NCBI GenBank assembly: GCA_964017145.1
Contig: OZ024851.1
Location: forward strand, 1,054,001-1,118,000
From: Agrocybe praecox
Lineage: Eukaryota; Basidiomycota; Agaricomycetes; Agaricales; Agrocybaceae
Length of the DNA: 64,000 nt
Direction: 5' to 3'
The translations under genes were made by a program, and so were the position numbers. A model generated the notes under the pieces. The model had not been told where the DNA came from and did not search any database. It saw nothing but the letters and a program-made list of their open reading frames with translations. Below are positions 43,404 through 56,739 of this stretch, one piece after another (position 1 is the stretch's first letter; every line of letters begins with the position of its first letter).

Positions 43404-44840
43404 AGATGACATTGACCTAAGCGTCCTGGACATTCTTCCAGATATTTTGGCGGAGATCGAGGATACTTATACCAACATCATCGAGTCAGAGTCAGTCACA
43501 ACGCGAAATGGGCGCTTTGATCGCCGTGCTAAACCCGACAACATCGTTGACTCCCATGGTATGTATTACTTTCGTTACGATTAAAACCACCAAAAAACAC
43601 AACTTTTTTTCGCCTCCACAGCTCATGTCGCACTATAAAGCGATTTATCCTGAAATTGAAGGCTCTCCTGTCCCTGATTGGACCATGGCGGACCAACTTG
43701 CTTTCATGGAAACTCAAGGTATCGAAAGGGGAACGCGCCACTTTCTCCTTCTCCACCCCTGGACCCCTCGTTTGGCTCGGATTGAAAGTCCGCACTCCTG
43801 AACGAACACGTAGCAGCCTACTTCCGCACTTATCCTGGTTGATTCAGCTTCTATGCACAAGTCCCACCTCCTTACACTCAAGAAGCCATTTGGGAGGCCC
43901 AATACACCATCAAATATTTCGGCGCCGTTAGAATTTGGGTTTAATCCGATATTGAAGGCGCATATCTCGGCGACGTCCCTTTCAAACCCTTCTTCCAAGC
44001 CATCAACTCCTGGTCTGGTCGTCAGATCGTTTACATTCACCCTGCAGTCCCCGTCATCTCGGTCAGAAACCAACTCGTTGAAGCCAATCCTACACCTTAC
44101 ATCACGGGTAAGATTGAATTCTAGTACTTCGATGATCTCTTTCCCATTTCCTTGCGGCCCCTTATGGTTATAATGACCCGTTACAGCTTCGAAATCGCTC
44201 GCACGCTCATGGACCTAACACTTACCCAGAGTCCCAGACTATCCATAATTTCACAAACATCCCTTATTTTATGCCCCATGGTAAGTTGTCATTATGCCCC
44301 GATTCCCCTGGAGACGCCACATTTGTCTGTCATTGACTTATGTACTAATTATTATTATATGGTATCAGTTGGAGGTGAAGTTTCTCCGCAACCGTCGACC
44401 ATATCCTTAATTCGTACCTTACCATCTACGAGTCATCCTTCCAGATCTGCAAAAACAGGTTCTGCTGGGACCCTGCTGGGCCAACTATCAGACCTCTGGC
44501 CTTCTTGGAATTGGCGTCCCCAGCTCTCAGCTTCTCTACGGCACTGTAAGTCTCCCATTCTGATTATGAAAATACTCATTCGCCTTGGGTAACCTCTTAT
44601 TTTCTCTTACCCAGGACTTCCCTTATGCGCCTTTGGCTCCCCAAGCTGGGTCATTGGCCGCTGTGAAGACTTCGACGCTGTTCACAGCTGAAGAGAAGAC
44701 AGAGATTTTCAGAGGAAACGCCGAGACATTATTCGGAAACAAGATTAGATGTCAGTCCATTTCTTATTCTTCTTACTTACTCGTTCATTCATGGCCTAAC
44801 CACCGCTTCTTTTAATTTTTATCAAGGGTGATCCTCTTCC
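43404..44840 (+). pseudogene. decayed amidohydrolase (ACMSD-like decarboxylase family)
   Basis: Pieces of an amidohydrolase-2 / aminocarboxymuconate-semialdehyde-decarboxylase-like protein appear in order: KPDNIVDSH, VPDWTMADQLAFMETQGIE, RATFSFSTPGP, LLNEHVAAYFRTYPG, FSFYAQVPPPYTQEAIWEAQ, YLGDVPFKPFFQAINSWSG, IVYIHPAVPVISVRN, QTIHNFTNIPYFMPHG, GLLGIGVPSSQLLYGT and DFPYAPLAPQAGS. The reading frame changes at about 43720, 43790, 44230, 44368 and 44480. TGA (43840-43842) and TAA (43942-43944) interrupt conserved stretches where the sense codons appear to have been CGA and TTA. Splice sites around the remaining exons are still good. No intron model removes these breaks, so I call it a pseudogene. 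The catalytic metal-binding residues cannot all be placed. Functional relatives decarboxylate or hydrolyse cyclic compounds with a metal ion. Confidence 0.85.
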
Positions 44841-46666
44841 TCCATGAATTTTCGCCGTTATACCATACCCTTCTATTGTTTATTTACAAGTTCACGTTCA
44901 TTATCTATAATCTCCTACGGATATACTCTTGCTTGTTTTCTTCTAACTGACTTCTTCGTCTCTTCTCTTTGGCGGTCCCACCTGTTCGCCCCTGTTATTT
45001 CGTCGCTATATTTTTTTTTGTTTCTCTTTCACAACCTTTTGCGTCCTGTCCTGTCCTACCCACGCATCCGTCTCTATCTCTATATCCCACATTGCAAGTA
45101 GCCAACCGACAGCACACCCGAAATTAGAAAATTTATTGTTCTCCTCCGTTGTTTGTAAAAATACTTATCAACAAAATGTGTGGTTTTTGTACAAATCAAA
45201 TTGCATATTTATTTGGACTCTCTTTCCTTCCATCTAGGACGTTCCCTGACGTTCCCTGCTATTATTGCGCTCTAGATAACGGCGACTGCGACTTCAGTCT
45301 CAGACCTCAGATCTCAGCAGTAGCACTCTCTCCGGAAGTCCTTACGACGGATTCTTGGGTTGGGGTCGTTGCGCTCGCGGATGAGATATATCATATCGAT
45401 GACAATCGAAGACATGACAAGACACATATGTCCGATCCGATGGTCCACTTAAAACTTTGTGTGACATCTCCGGTGGGCGGGCGATTGACGGTAAGCCACG
45501 TTTTTTTTCCCGATCAACCAGCGACCAATTTGATCATGGCCTCAGGGCGACAGGGGACGCGGGCCCCGGGGACTACTGAGGACGACCGAGGCTCTCCGAG
45601 GCTGACTGAAGTCAGGATGATCAGACGCCGGATGAGCGGATGCCCGGATCGCTAGGTATATTTTCATAGTTCGAGTCTTGGTCGACTGGTGCAGGATCGG
45701 AAAGCGGAATCGGGTCAGAAAAAGGCAGAAGAGGGTACTTACCGGATACATGTGGAAGAGCAGCAGCCTGCACGAACGCGTGTTTCTTGATTTTTTCTTT
45801 TCTTTTCCGTTTCCGTTTTCCTTTTTGAGTATATACATTCATGATCTGATCGAATGCGTAAATTTTATACAAAAATCGCATATTTACACAACATTCGAAG
45901 GTAGCAAAATAACTGAGGAGAATACACGCGCGTACGTACGTATCTAAGAGTAAAAGTCGTAAAAAAATCAATATATAATGCACATAAAAAGGGATCATCA
46001 ACGTTCTGCAGGGGACCGGGATTGGAATTTGGGGCGCGGGATAAAGGATAAATAGTATGGAATGAGCGGAGCGGGAGGAGAGAAAAATGGTAAAAGAGGC
46101 TCAGGCAGGACCCAACGGAAACGGAAAGAATGGGAATGGAGAGGGAAGAGAGAAGACGCGACAGGATACGGGAGGGATAAACAACTGAGAGGAGGGAAAA
46201 GGGATGCGAAGGAAGAGAGAGAGAAGCGACGTGACTGACAATACAATAAATATATGTAAGTCGCAAGTACATACAACATCATCAATAGTTCGACGGCATA
46301 CATGAAAATCTAATAATACTATAACGTAGAAGTGAAGATAAATAGGAAGGAGGTAACGAGGAATAGTGCGGATAGGAAGAGCTAGGAGAGAGAGAGAGAG
46401 AGAGAGCTGGGGACCGGTGGGTGATATAGCATTAGACATGGAAGCAATGGTAAGATATGTGTCGCTAGGCCGATGTTTTCTTTTGGGCGACCTGAGCTAG
46501 TTGAACAGATGATGAACGGGGGAAAAGAAAGGCGTAGATGCGTGTGATACAGATGAACAAAATGCGTGGAGGAAAGATAGCGTCTTGCTAGGAATAAAAT
46601 TGAAAAGCCAGGGATCAAAGGTGGATGGATGTGGATGCAATGAGTCGGACTTGCACCCTTGTCACC
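44841..46666. other. intergenic; GA microsatellite and presumed 3' UTR of the zinc-finger gene
   Basis: No supported gene. A 169-codon plus-strand frame (45149-45655) begins with TTG and has no recognisable motif. The stretch 45960-46600 is purine-rich on the plus strand, which would be pyrimidine-rich in the transcript of the minus-strand zinc-finger gene. Confidence 0.5.
46386..46406. repeat. GA dinucleotide microsatellite
   Basis: About ten and a half perfect GA units within a longer purine-rich stretch, probably in the 3' UTR of the zinc-finger gene. Confidence 0.85.
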
Positions 46667-47928
46667 TTAGTAGAGGCTCGAGCGGAGCGCACTTCCCCTA
46701 GAGTCAACAGGAGACTGCGGGAGTTCGGTTCTCAAGGAAGACACCGCCATACTGGCCAGAAGATGGATGGGGTTCTGAGGGCCGTAGGACTCTGCAGAGG
46801 AAAGAGACTGGTAGGAGTTGTATGTGGTCCTGGGGAACGCGTTGTAAATGGTACGAGGGGCGCTCACAAGAGCCGCAGGGGATTCTGGCTCATCCGCGGG
46901 GGAATAGGAACGTTCGCGGGGGTCAGCAGCAGGAGACGAGGTTGAGGTGGAAGCGTATCTCGGTTCAGGCCCAGATTTCTCTGCAGCAGTCATCGGCTTC
47001 GATTCAGGGTCCCGGTGGACCTTGAGGTGTTGCAATAAATTATCATGTCGGTTGAAATACTTTTGACACAACGGGAACGTGCATTTAAACGCTGCAGAGG
47101 TTGGGAAAAAATAGAGCGGCATTAGTAAGGTGACAACCAACAGTGCAGGGGAGATAGAGCAACATACGTTTTTCGTGTGTGTGGATGGAACGAATATGCC
47201 TTTTAAGGTGTTCTCCACGGTGAAAACACTTCCCACACCCATCTACGGTGCACACATATAGCCTGTGATCCTTTTTGTCCGGATCAGCGCTGCCAGATGA
47301 GTCTTGAGTGGGGACACGCCGGCCACGGCTCTTTTTTGTTAAGTTGGGAATAGGAGTGGGAAGAGTAGCTCGCGAACGAGGCAGTCGCTGGTCAGGCTGG
47401 TCTTCAGACGTGGCGGAGGTCGTGTGGTAGAAAGTGATTTGATTTCCAGGAGCAACTTGTTGGCCATGGGCGCCACTTGAGGCCGACGAGGCCAGTGAGA
47501 CCTCGCGAGTTGAAGTAGGGGCGGGGCTTGAGGCCGAGGACGAGTCCTGTCCTTGATCTTCTGAAGGCGTGGCAGAAGTTTTCTGCCTCTTGCGCGAGGC
47601 TGGCGCCCGCTTTTTGGGCTCCGCGACAGGAGCCTCAGAGTCATCGCGCGTTCGGCGCTTAGGAACTGTACCCGTCTGAGAGCGAGTCAGTGGGCGGCGA
47701 GATGGCTGAACAGCAGTCTTTGATGGAACAGTCTCTGCTTTTTCTTCGCCACTGTTGGATTCCTGTGAAAGGGGGTGAGGCGTTGGAAACTTTTAAGACC
47801 GCTTTCATTGTGCGTACCTTGGTCACATCTTCAGCTTCAGCAACAACACCTGCCTCGAGCTTTTCTGCTACGACTTGGACAGCCTGCGCTTCAATCTGTG
47901 TCTCCTGCTGTTCCTGATTGTCACTCAT
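46667..47928 (-). CDS. C2H2 zinc-finger transcription factor
   Basis: Exons complement(47818-47928, 47168-47762, 46667-47091); 376 aa. Two adjacent C2H2 fingers lie near residues 215-270: YVCTVDGCGKCFHRGEHLKR with its HIRSIH, and FKCTFPLCQKYFNRHDNLLQ with its HLKVH. The linker THEKP is split by the second intron, with Pro coming from C|CG. Such paired fingers bind short G-rich DNA sites, as in Msn2/4-like fungal regulators. The N-terminal half is acidic then Ser/Ala/Lys-rich (GTVPKRRTRDD, EPKKRAPASRKRQK), giving probable nuclear signals. The tail is Ser/Pro-rich and ends RGSALRSSLY. The target genes are unknown. It is divergent from SEH1, with 1,056 bp between the starts; that interval contains a clustered 8-mer. 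Confidence 0.9.
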
Positions 47929-48984
47929 GGTGGCGATGGTGTTTAGGTTGTAGAATATATTCCCCCTGCAAGTTTGGTGAGCGTCTGGTGGCTGAATACC
48001 GCTTGTCAGTGGCGTTGAAAGCAGTAAACTCACTGTAGAGATGCGCTACCCTCCAATATATGAGAGAGAAAGATATGGAAAGGAAGGTAAAGGATAGGGG
48101 GTCGTGAAGGGTAGAATATGTCAAGAGACAGGACGAAGCCCCTGAATACATGCAAATTGGGCCAACATTTTTTTTTGTGGACTGGCACGTGCTCAATATT
48201 AGGTAATCACATTCCCATGCCGCCGCGATCACCTTGTATCCAGTTCTGGGAGAAAAATATAAAGCCGACAGTCGCGACTCGTTCATGAAAATCGTGTCAA
48301 GAAAATGAGTTTGCATCGCTAAGGCGAGTGAAAATGGTAACAAAAGCCAAATGCTAAAAGACTAGGTGCTCAATCAAAATATTTACGAAACTGACATTAT
48401 AAAGGGTCCTTTTAAGTTTTAACACTGAGAAGCTTGTATATCCTGTGTGCATCGGTTTAATTAAAAAACGCCGCACGTTGAGGAATATGTGCATACATTG
48501 TCAAGTGTCGCTTGTCCACGTCCATCTTCAGGCAATGCCCAAAAACTTACAAGTAAATAAATGCATTGGTGCACATCTTACACAGTGTACGAGAGACTTT
48601 CACGGCAAGAGCCCTTGACTGTTTCTCCGAGAAACGGGTCAATAAATAGAGGTCGCGTGTATTTATTAATTATATGTTACCTGTATGTCGATGTTACATG
48701 CTCGGGCTTTTCCGTATCAGGTTTGGTCGTTACCTGTATCTTGGAAATACAGGTGAGTATATACACCCGACTGGTATACATTAAACTGTATTTTCGATAT
48801 ACAGGTGTCGACATCTGCCCTGTATGTTCTGGAAGCGCCTCAAATACCCCTAGCTAACAGCCTAGCACGCGTTTGTTCGACGCGTCAGTCACGTGGATTA
48901 TGTAAAACAGGGCGATTCGCGAACAAGCACTTAACTCCTTCACTTCACAAGTTCACCTCACCTTGTTTCTCTTTCCACAAAAAC
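47929..48984. promoter_or_regulatory. divergent intergenic region, zinc-finger gene (-) and SEH1 (+)
   Basis: These 1.06 kb separate the two start codons and should hold both promoters and 5' UTRs. The notable content is the ACCTGTAT cluster at 48679-48806, described separately. No ORF with a signature is present. Confidence 0.55.
48679..48806. repeat. clustered 8-mer ACCTGTAT, two direct and two inverted copies
   Basis: ACCTGTAT occurs at 48679-48686 and 48732-48739, and its complement ATACAGGT at 48747-48754 and 48799-48806. The middle pair forms a perfect 8-bp inverted repeat with a 7-nt spacer. The last copy pairs over 6 bp with CTGTAT at 48786-48791. The cluster ends about 180 bp before the SEH1 ATG. 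It could be a binding-site array for a dimeric factor or a set of RNA/DNA hairpins. Confidence 0.7.
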
Positions 48985-50636
48985 ATGATACAATCAGGCC
49001 TCATCCAAAATGCTCACGGAGACCTGGTCACAGACGCGTCATACGATTTCTACGGAATGAGACTCGCAACTTGCAGCTTGGACCAACGGTACGCCGACAG
49101 ATAACAGCAGAAAGCGGACCTATAACACTAAAATATCTAGGATTAAAGTGTGGCAACTCGACGAAAACAATACATGGAGTGCGCTGGATGATTGGAAGGT
49201 ACGTACGTCGTTCGCGTGGTAGTAAATTGCTTGTTCTAACACGTCGGGTCATTATCATAGGCGCACGACGCAGCAGTTGCGAAACTAAGCTGGGCACACC
49301 CAGAATTCGGGTCAATAATTGCATCTGCGTCGTTTGATCGTACCGTTAAGATCTGGGAGCAAAATACGTCGCCCCAAGACGACCGTCAGACGCCCACCAT
49401 TAATGGTTCATCATCGCAGGGCTCCGGACCCATTAGTTCGCGTTGGATAGAGCGTGCAGTGCTCACAGACGCAAAGGGAACTGTACGCGCTGTAGAATTC
49501 GCACCGCATCACTTTGGATTAAAGCTGGTGCGTTCGAGTCATTCTTGAAAGTTGAAGAAAGATCTCAACCAGAACAAAACGCAGGCAACAATCTCAACGG
49601 ACAATATGCTAAGGATATACGAATGCGTGGAACAGCCTTCGCTCGTCTCATGGGTGCTCACAGAAGAACTGGATGTGGTCAACATCGTCGCTGGCCCATC
49701 ACCCGGCCACCTTACCAGAGCACAGAGCGTCGCGCTAGCCACGCCAACTCAGACAAACACCTCAATAAGTTCAGATGCCGGTGCTTCTGCACAACTCGTC
49801 GCACAAGCGCTGCAACAAGGCTTACAACAACAAGGCGCCGCTGCTGCTCAGAACCGAGGAGGCAATCGCGAAGCCGACGGCGGATGGTGCATCTCATGGT
49901 GCAAAGAGAAATACTGGGGCGAGATCATCGCTGCTGGGTGTAATACAAGCGGTGTTATGAAAGTGAGTCTACGGCTAGTTTCCTTTTCATTCAAATAACT
50001 CAAAATCACACAGATCATTCAAATAAATTCACGGCGGTCCTCTACCCTCCTCACCCTCTCATCCAGTACCGGCACAGCAACTTCAGGCTCTATCACGACA
50101 GACGAGGCGGCTGTTAGTACGACCAGTGCAAACACACCACCCACTTCTGCTATCACCTCAGTAGCATGGGCTCCGTCCTGCGGTCGCTCTTATCATCTTA
50201 TCGCTACCGGTAGCAGAGACGGCCATGTCAGGATTTGGAAAATCAAGCCTGGATCAGACGATGTGGATCTCGACAATATGGTCGAGGGAGATGCGGAGGA
50301 CGCAAAGTGGGCTGCAACGATGGTGGCTGATTTTGATCAACACAAGTGAGTTGAATATCTTGATTAAGGTTCCTTCTTTACTGAATCCTTGAAATTAAAG
50401 GTCTGCTGTTGGGAGAGTAGAATGGAATATCACCGGGTACGATATTAGATTCTATGAAATCTTACTTTACTCATATTTCATCCAGCACCGTTCTTTCATC
50501 AGCAGGCAACGATGGGCGAATTAGGCTATGGAAGGCATCTTCTGGAAATATCTGGAGACCAGCCGGTAGTGTTGGTGTCGAACAGACCGAGGAGCAGTCT
50601 CAGTCGGAAAGCAAGGACGTTGAAATGGATGCCTGA
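48985..50636 (+). CDS. SEH1: nucleoporin SEH1 (WD40 repeat protein)
   Basis: Exons 48985-49088, 49141-49198, 49261-49527, 49585-49962, 50014-50345, 50401-50436, 50486-50636; 441 aa. Seh1 is a WD40 propeller of the Nup84/Nup107 scaffold of the nuclear pore and of the SEA/GATOR2 complex at the vacuole. Telling stretches are HGDLVTDASYDFYGMRLATC, SLDQRIKVWQLDENNTW, AHDAAVAKLSWAHPEFGSII, ASASFDRTVKIWEQ, ATGSRDGHVRIWKI and SSAGNDGRIRLWKA. The hydrophilic Gln/Ala-rich loop in the middle (QALQQGLQQQGAAAAQNRGG) is longer than in yeast. The 36-nt sixth exon carries SAVGRVEWNITG. All phases close. It converges with the F-box-like gene, leaving 105 bp between the stops. Confidence 0.93.
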
Positions 50637-50741
50637 CGAATTTACTTTGATATGTATGTATGTAACTGTTATATACCTCTCCAAAAAATGATAACCCAAG
50701 GTTCTCTCTGATCTTACTAATGAAGAATGGGTCACTGAGAA

Positions 50742-52455
50742 CTACGTATTGGCTTTGTGGGCAAACAGAGGCGGGACAAATAGTGGGGGGAAGACTGGAC
50801 CTGTATTGTCGGTCGGCAGCCAAATCAGCACCATTTCAACACAAAGAATCAGGTTCTCGGAACACTCACCCATCTCGAACATCATCTTTCTGTTCTTGTT
50901 CTTCTTCATCATCCCTGGCATCTTCTGACGGATGTTAGTGACCACCCATAGCGTCCTTTTTGCGAATGCCTCGGACGTGGTGTAGCTCTCATCGAACCTC
51001 GTCAGCAAAAACCTGGATTCCTCAATGAACCACCGCACCCTCTGCAGGTTTGGGATCAAGTTCCCACCGCACAGTATCCTGTCGAGAGCAGCATAGTCAT
51101 TGAACTCTGTCCCCCAATAACTCATCCCCCCTCCGGAGAGCAGACCGTAGCCCGATGAGATTATGAGGGATTCGACGATATTGGTGGGTGGGAGTGTGTT
51201 GAAGAGTTTGAGGAGCCATGGTATGGGGTTTTGCTCGGCTGTTTGGGAGTCGCATAGCCCGGATTGGATACCGATGTGGAGAACGCGTAGTGAGGTTAAG
51301 CCTGCGAGGGTTATTGATTCGGGGGGTAGAGGTGGATCGTGATTAGTGTCGAATGCTAGGGAAATCGATGCATTCGTCAGTAATTCTATCAGAAAAGTAG
51401 AGGAAGAGGCAGAGGGGGCACGTACAAGCAAGCGAAGGTGTCAATGATAATTCCTCTATGGTACTCGAACACCTTTCCAATAACTTCGCGACCTGGCCAT
51501 GCATCCTCTCCCTTATCTCATCTGGAACGTGCTCGATGCCCACGGAGAGCTTTCGTACGCCGGATAAATCCAGGTGTTCCGATTTTATTATTTCTTCAAA
51601 TGCAGAGAGCTGCGAGCCTGGGGGGCTCGAGTACGCATCGCGGATGACAAACGTGTCCAATTGGAGTTTCTTCTTTTCATTGTCGACTTGCCTTTGATCA
51701 CTATCCTGGGCATGCTCTGCATGCTCCGAAAGGCCAGGAGCAGGCTCTATCGTCGTACCATTCCCACCACCGCCCCCATCACCCTCTTCTCCAGAAGGTT
51801 CACTCATCATTCCTGCAAAATTCCACTCTACCAACACATCCCACACAGCAAGATGCCTAACATTTGGCTGACAATAGCGGAAAGCGTCAAATGGCATACC
51901 CTTCATATCCACACGGACCAACGAGGGCATCCTCAGCGTTTTCATGATGGCTCTGACCAAGGACGCGGACCGACCTATTTGATCTGCGCCCCGAACACCA
52001 TGGCGCGGTAGAAGAGAAGCCACGCTGAAGTGTTCGAGCCTGTTGTGCGGATGCAGTATGGTGAGGATTTTGATTAGAGTGTGGGTCCCGCTTCTTTGCG
52101 TTTTGTCCCAATCACGTATCGATTCTCTGTCCGTCTTTTTCTTCCTAGGTTTCCCACTAAGCACACTAAGATGTGTGGCGTGTCGCGCCAAGTGCGGCGA
52201 GTCTGTGAAAATTTCGCATAGCCTATCCAACGCATTCGTATCCTCGACATATTCCTCGTATTTCGTGACGATTGTTATGGAGGAGAACAGTCGCGATTGA
52301 CTTATAGGACGGAAGATGGAAGATGTCAGCGATAGCGCGCGAAGGGTGTCCTGTTTGGCTTGTTTGGCTTTATAATCTCCTGTGGGATATGTCGTGGATG
52401 CGTCTACTATTTCTTCTAGGAGCTCCCCGGGAAGGTCGTTTATCGTCGAAGGCAT
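50742..52455 (-). CDS. F-box-like protein
   Basis: Exons complement(51426-52455, 50742-51355), one 70-nt intron; 547 aa. The N-terminus STINDLPGELLEEIVDAST then LRALSLTSSIFRPISQSRLF is the F-box-like start common in large Agaricomycete families. These proteins usually link substrates to Skp1-cullin ubiquitin ligases. The rest has leucine-rich, poorly conserved repeats (HLDLSGVRKLSVGIEHV, LAGLTSLRVLHIGIQSG) and an acidic/Gly linker (SEEGDGGGGGNG is approximate) in the middle. I took the ATG at 52455 because its context AACATGCC is good. The frame continues 29 codons upstream to a TTG but without another ATG. A TATA-like CTATAAAAAG lies 133 bp upstream. The substrate cannot be told from the sequence. 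Confidence 0.75.
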
Positions 52456-52587
52456 GTTTTGTACTATATTAATCTCTTTTCGTTTGGAGGGACGGACTGC
52501 GGACTGCGGACTGTGCCACTGCTTATTCTGATGGATAGTCAAAGCAAAAGGAGGGAAGGGAGTGAAAGATTTTATGAACCTAGTGCC

Positions 52588-52595
52588 TTTTTATA
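52588..52595 (-). promoter_or_regulatory. TATA box of the F-box-like gene
   Basis: TATAAAAA on the minus strand, 133 bp before the chosen ATG at 52455. The distance fits a TATA box followed by a short 5' UTR. Confidence 0.5.
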
Positions 52596-53517
52596 GAAGT
52601 TAAATGTGTACACGTAAGTTCTTGTATTCCGCTCAAAGGGAGGACAGCATGCAGAAATTCAAAGCCAGATTAGAGTACAGCGGCCATTGTTGAACGTACA
52701 CTGTTGGCTTTTTCTTCAAGAACCCTGCCGTGTTGGACGCGTACAGTTGGGGGATGGGTGACGTTTGGGTTCGGCGGGCGTGAGCGGGAATGTACAGGCT
52801 ACGGTTATAAGGTATATTTGCACTGCCTAGAATATTACAGGTACAGGTATCCTCGGTTTTCGATGATGGATGGATGTTAGATGTGCTAAAGATAGTGATA
52901 AGCCCAAAGGTGGAAAGTAGATTATCGCAAATACATGGGTCTAGTGAAGAGATAAGATGATCATGATCTGATAACACAGACTTCTAAGTCCATCGGACCA
53001 TCTCATAGCGGCACGGAGAAAATGTGGTGATACAAAATAATCATTGAAATAATCATCAATACACGGAAGGCATAGAGCATAAAAGCATAAAAAGATCAGA
53101 GCGGAAGCTAGGGAGGATGGAGGGATGTAAATGATGAATAAAAACAACACGATTACTACTAGTTTACTTTGTGTTTGATTCGATTCGATGCGATTCGATT
53201 TTGATTTCATTTTGAGTTAATTGGATTGCGGTGTGGTATATGTACAAACCGAGTGGCAGTTTGAGATGATAGGTTTGGTTGGCTGGGTTCTAGCACGATA
53301 GCGTAGCGTGGTGGATGTATGGGGGAGGGGTGAGGGTCAACTTTCAAGCATGATGACAGAGGCTTGGGCCCGGATATGAGGTTAAGAAAGATCCATTTTA
53401 TGAATTGATTGGTTAGGAAGGGTAAGTAAGGTATAGGGGCGATGGCGGGGCGAAGGTGGTGACGAGAGGGGGGGAAGTCGGAGAAGATGGAGATAGAAGA
53501 TATGGGAAGCTGATGAT
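52596..53517. other. intergenic, no gene seen
   Basis: Lies between the F-box-like promoter and the GDH stop. AT-rich. GATTCGATTCGATGCGATTC near 53176-53200 is a short imperfect tandem of GATTC/GATGC words, probably in the GDH 3' UTR or just beyond it. Confidence 0.5.
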
Positions 53518-55171
<1,654 letters not shown>

Positions 55172-56739
55172 TTTGTATGTTATGTGAGGGAGTAGAGTAA
55201 GGTTGGAAGTGTGGAAGAGAAAGGCGAACTGGAAGAAAAATTAAGGATCCGCCTGGCTTTTTCTTTGAAATCCTTATCTTTGCTTGATAGATAACGAGAA
55301 TGATCGGCATCTTATCGGGGTCGTCTTTGTCTTGGGCTTTAACATTCTCCGATCGGCCGTTGAGGTCCACAAGGGTCCACATCGATTCGGAACCCATTCC
55401 ATTCCAACGTTCTTTGACACAGAGGTCTCGTGGTGTTCTTCGCTATGAATTACGGGACGTATGTACTGTGAATGGAGAGTTTTCAGTGTTCGTATAAAAA
55501 TTTTCAAGAAAAAAGGATGGATTTTGAGAAAGGTCACTGCGCGCTTGATTCTGGTATACCTTTATTCCAGATCGCCAACAAGAATGACCTACCCCCATAT
55601 TACGAGATCGCGTCAACGAATAGTCACTAAGGCCCATTCTTCAATCCGACAAACATTCGATAGATATCATAAATAACACAACTCTTCGGACGAAAGACTG
55701 TCAAGAATGTCAACCGCGACGTTTCGAAATAGGTTATATTATTTGTGAACTGCCATGTAAAGTCGCTTTTTGTTCGTTCGTGCCTTTCGGGATTAATGAA
55801 GGAATGCCGATTCGGGTTGTTGTAATGCTCGGGTTGAAGGTTCCGTTACAATCCTCTCAGAGGCTGAAAAAAGTTGCAACAGGTGAGAATCTGTGAGAAT
55901 TTAGATTGAGTACCTTCACTGTCAGTGTCATCCGTTAGCCTATTGACAGCACATCGTTACAGATCTAAGCGACATCGTGATGATCAGGAATTCCTGGGCG
56001 AACTTGATTATCCGCATTCCGCCGTCCGGGCGCTTGCACCGTCCTCAGATGACCACTGACGACCATCTATGTGCTAGCGTCGGTTAAAAAAAGTCCAAAA
56101 TTTCCCACAATGTAGCCAGACCCCGCCAAAGTTCGAACAAGTGTGAAAAAAGCCTTCAATTGATACTCGATGCTCCCAATCCTGGGATCGTAGGGGGGTT
56201 GTGGTGGTCAAGAGGGAAAAGCCCCAGAAACGTTGACAGATGGTACACCATAGCGGTCGTGACCATGTCAATTCATGATTCCTTGAGAAATCCAAGAGAA
56301 ATCATATCTATTTCCAACAAGTAATTATTCCGAAATAGATACTTGCATGTGTGGTGGATCCAAGTTCTGACGGTACATACTTAAGGACCGCGTCGAAGTG
56401 ATTGAGGGTACGGGTCCACTAGGCTGTGGACGAGAGATTGATGAGGAAGAAGAAAGAATACCTTTTACGATGGCAGGTTTTCCATCTGGAACACGTCCAG
56501 TGGATGAACGAGAAGGAAATCAAGGACGTTGAGGCGCTCCCCCCTCCACGAGAAACTAGGCCAACGCACAGGAAACATACGGAGTTACAAAAGAGGAAGT
56601 AGTAGGACTGGAGCAAAGCATTAACGAGCAAAAAACCATCGTATTGTACTATCTAAAAACGAACAAACAAGAGTCGGGTCCCAACGCAGTAAGTAAGTAC
56701 TCGTACAGATGGAAAAAAGCTCGTCCGAGTTCCAATGCA
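55172..56739. other. intergenic, no gene seen
   Basis: Promoter side of GDH and 3' side of the P450 (both minus strand). No supported coding region. A plus-strand frame around 56440-56530 has protein-like composition but no start or splice context. Confidence 0.5.

Noticed and set aside
45149..45655. 169-codon plus-strand frame as a gene
   Set aside because: Begins at TTG, has no recognisable motif or conserved composition, and lies opposite the presumed 3' UTR of the zinc-finger gene.
52455..52542. 29-codon N-terminal extension of the F-box-like protein
   Set aside because: The open frame begins at TTG, not ATG. The ATG at 52455 has good context and starts right at the F-box-like motif.
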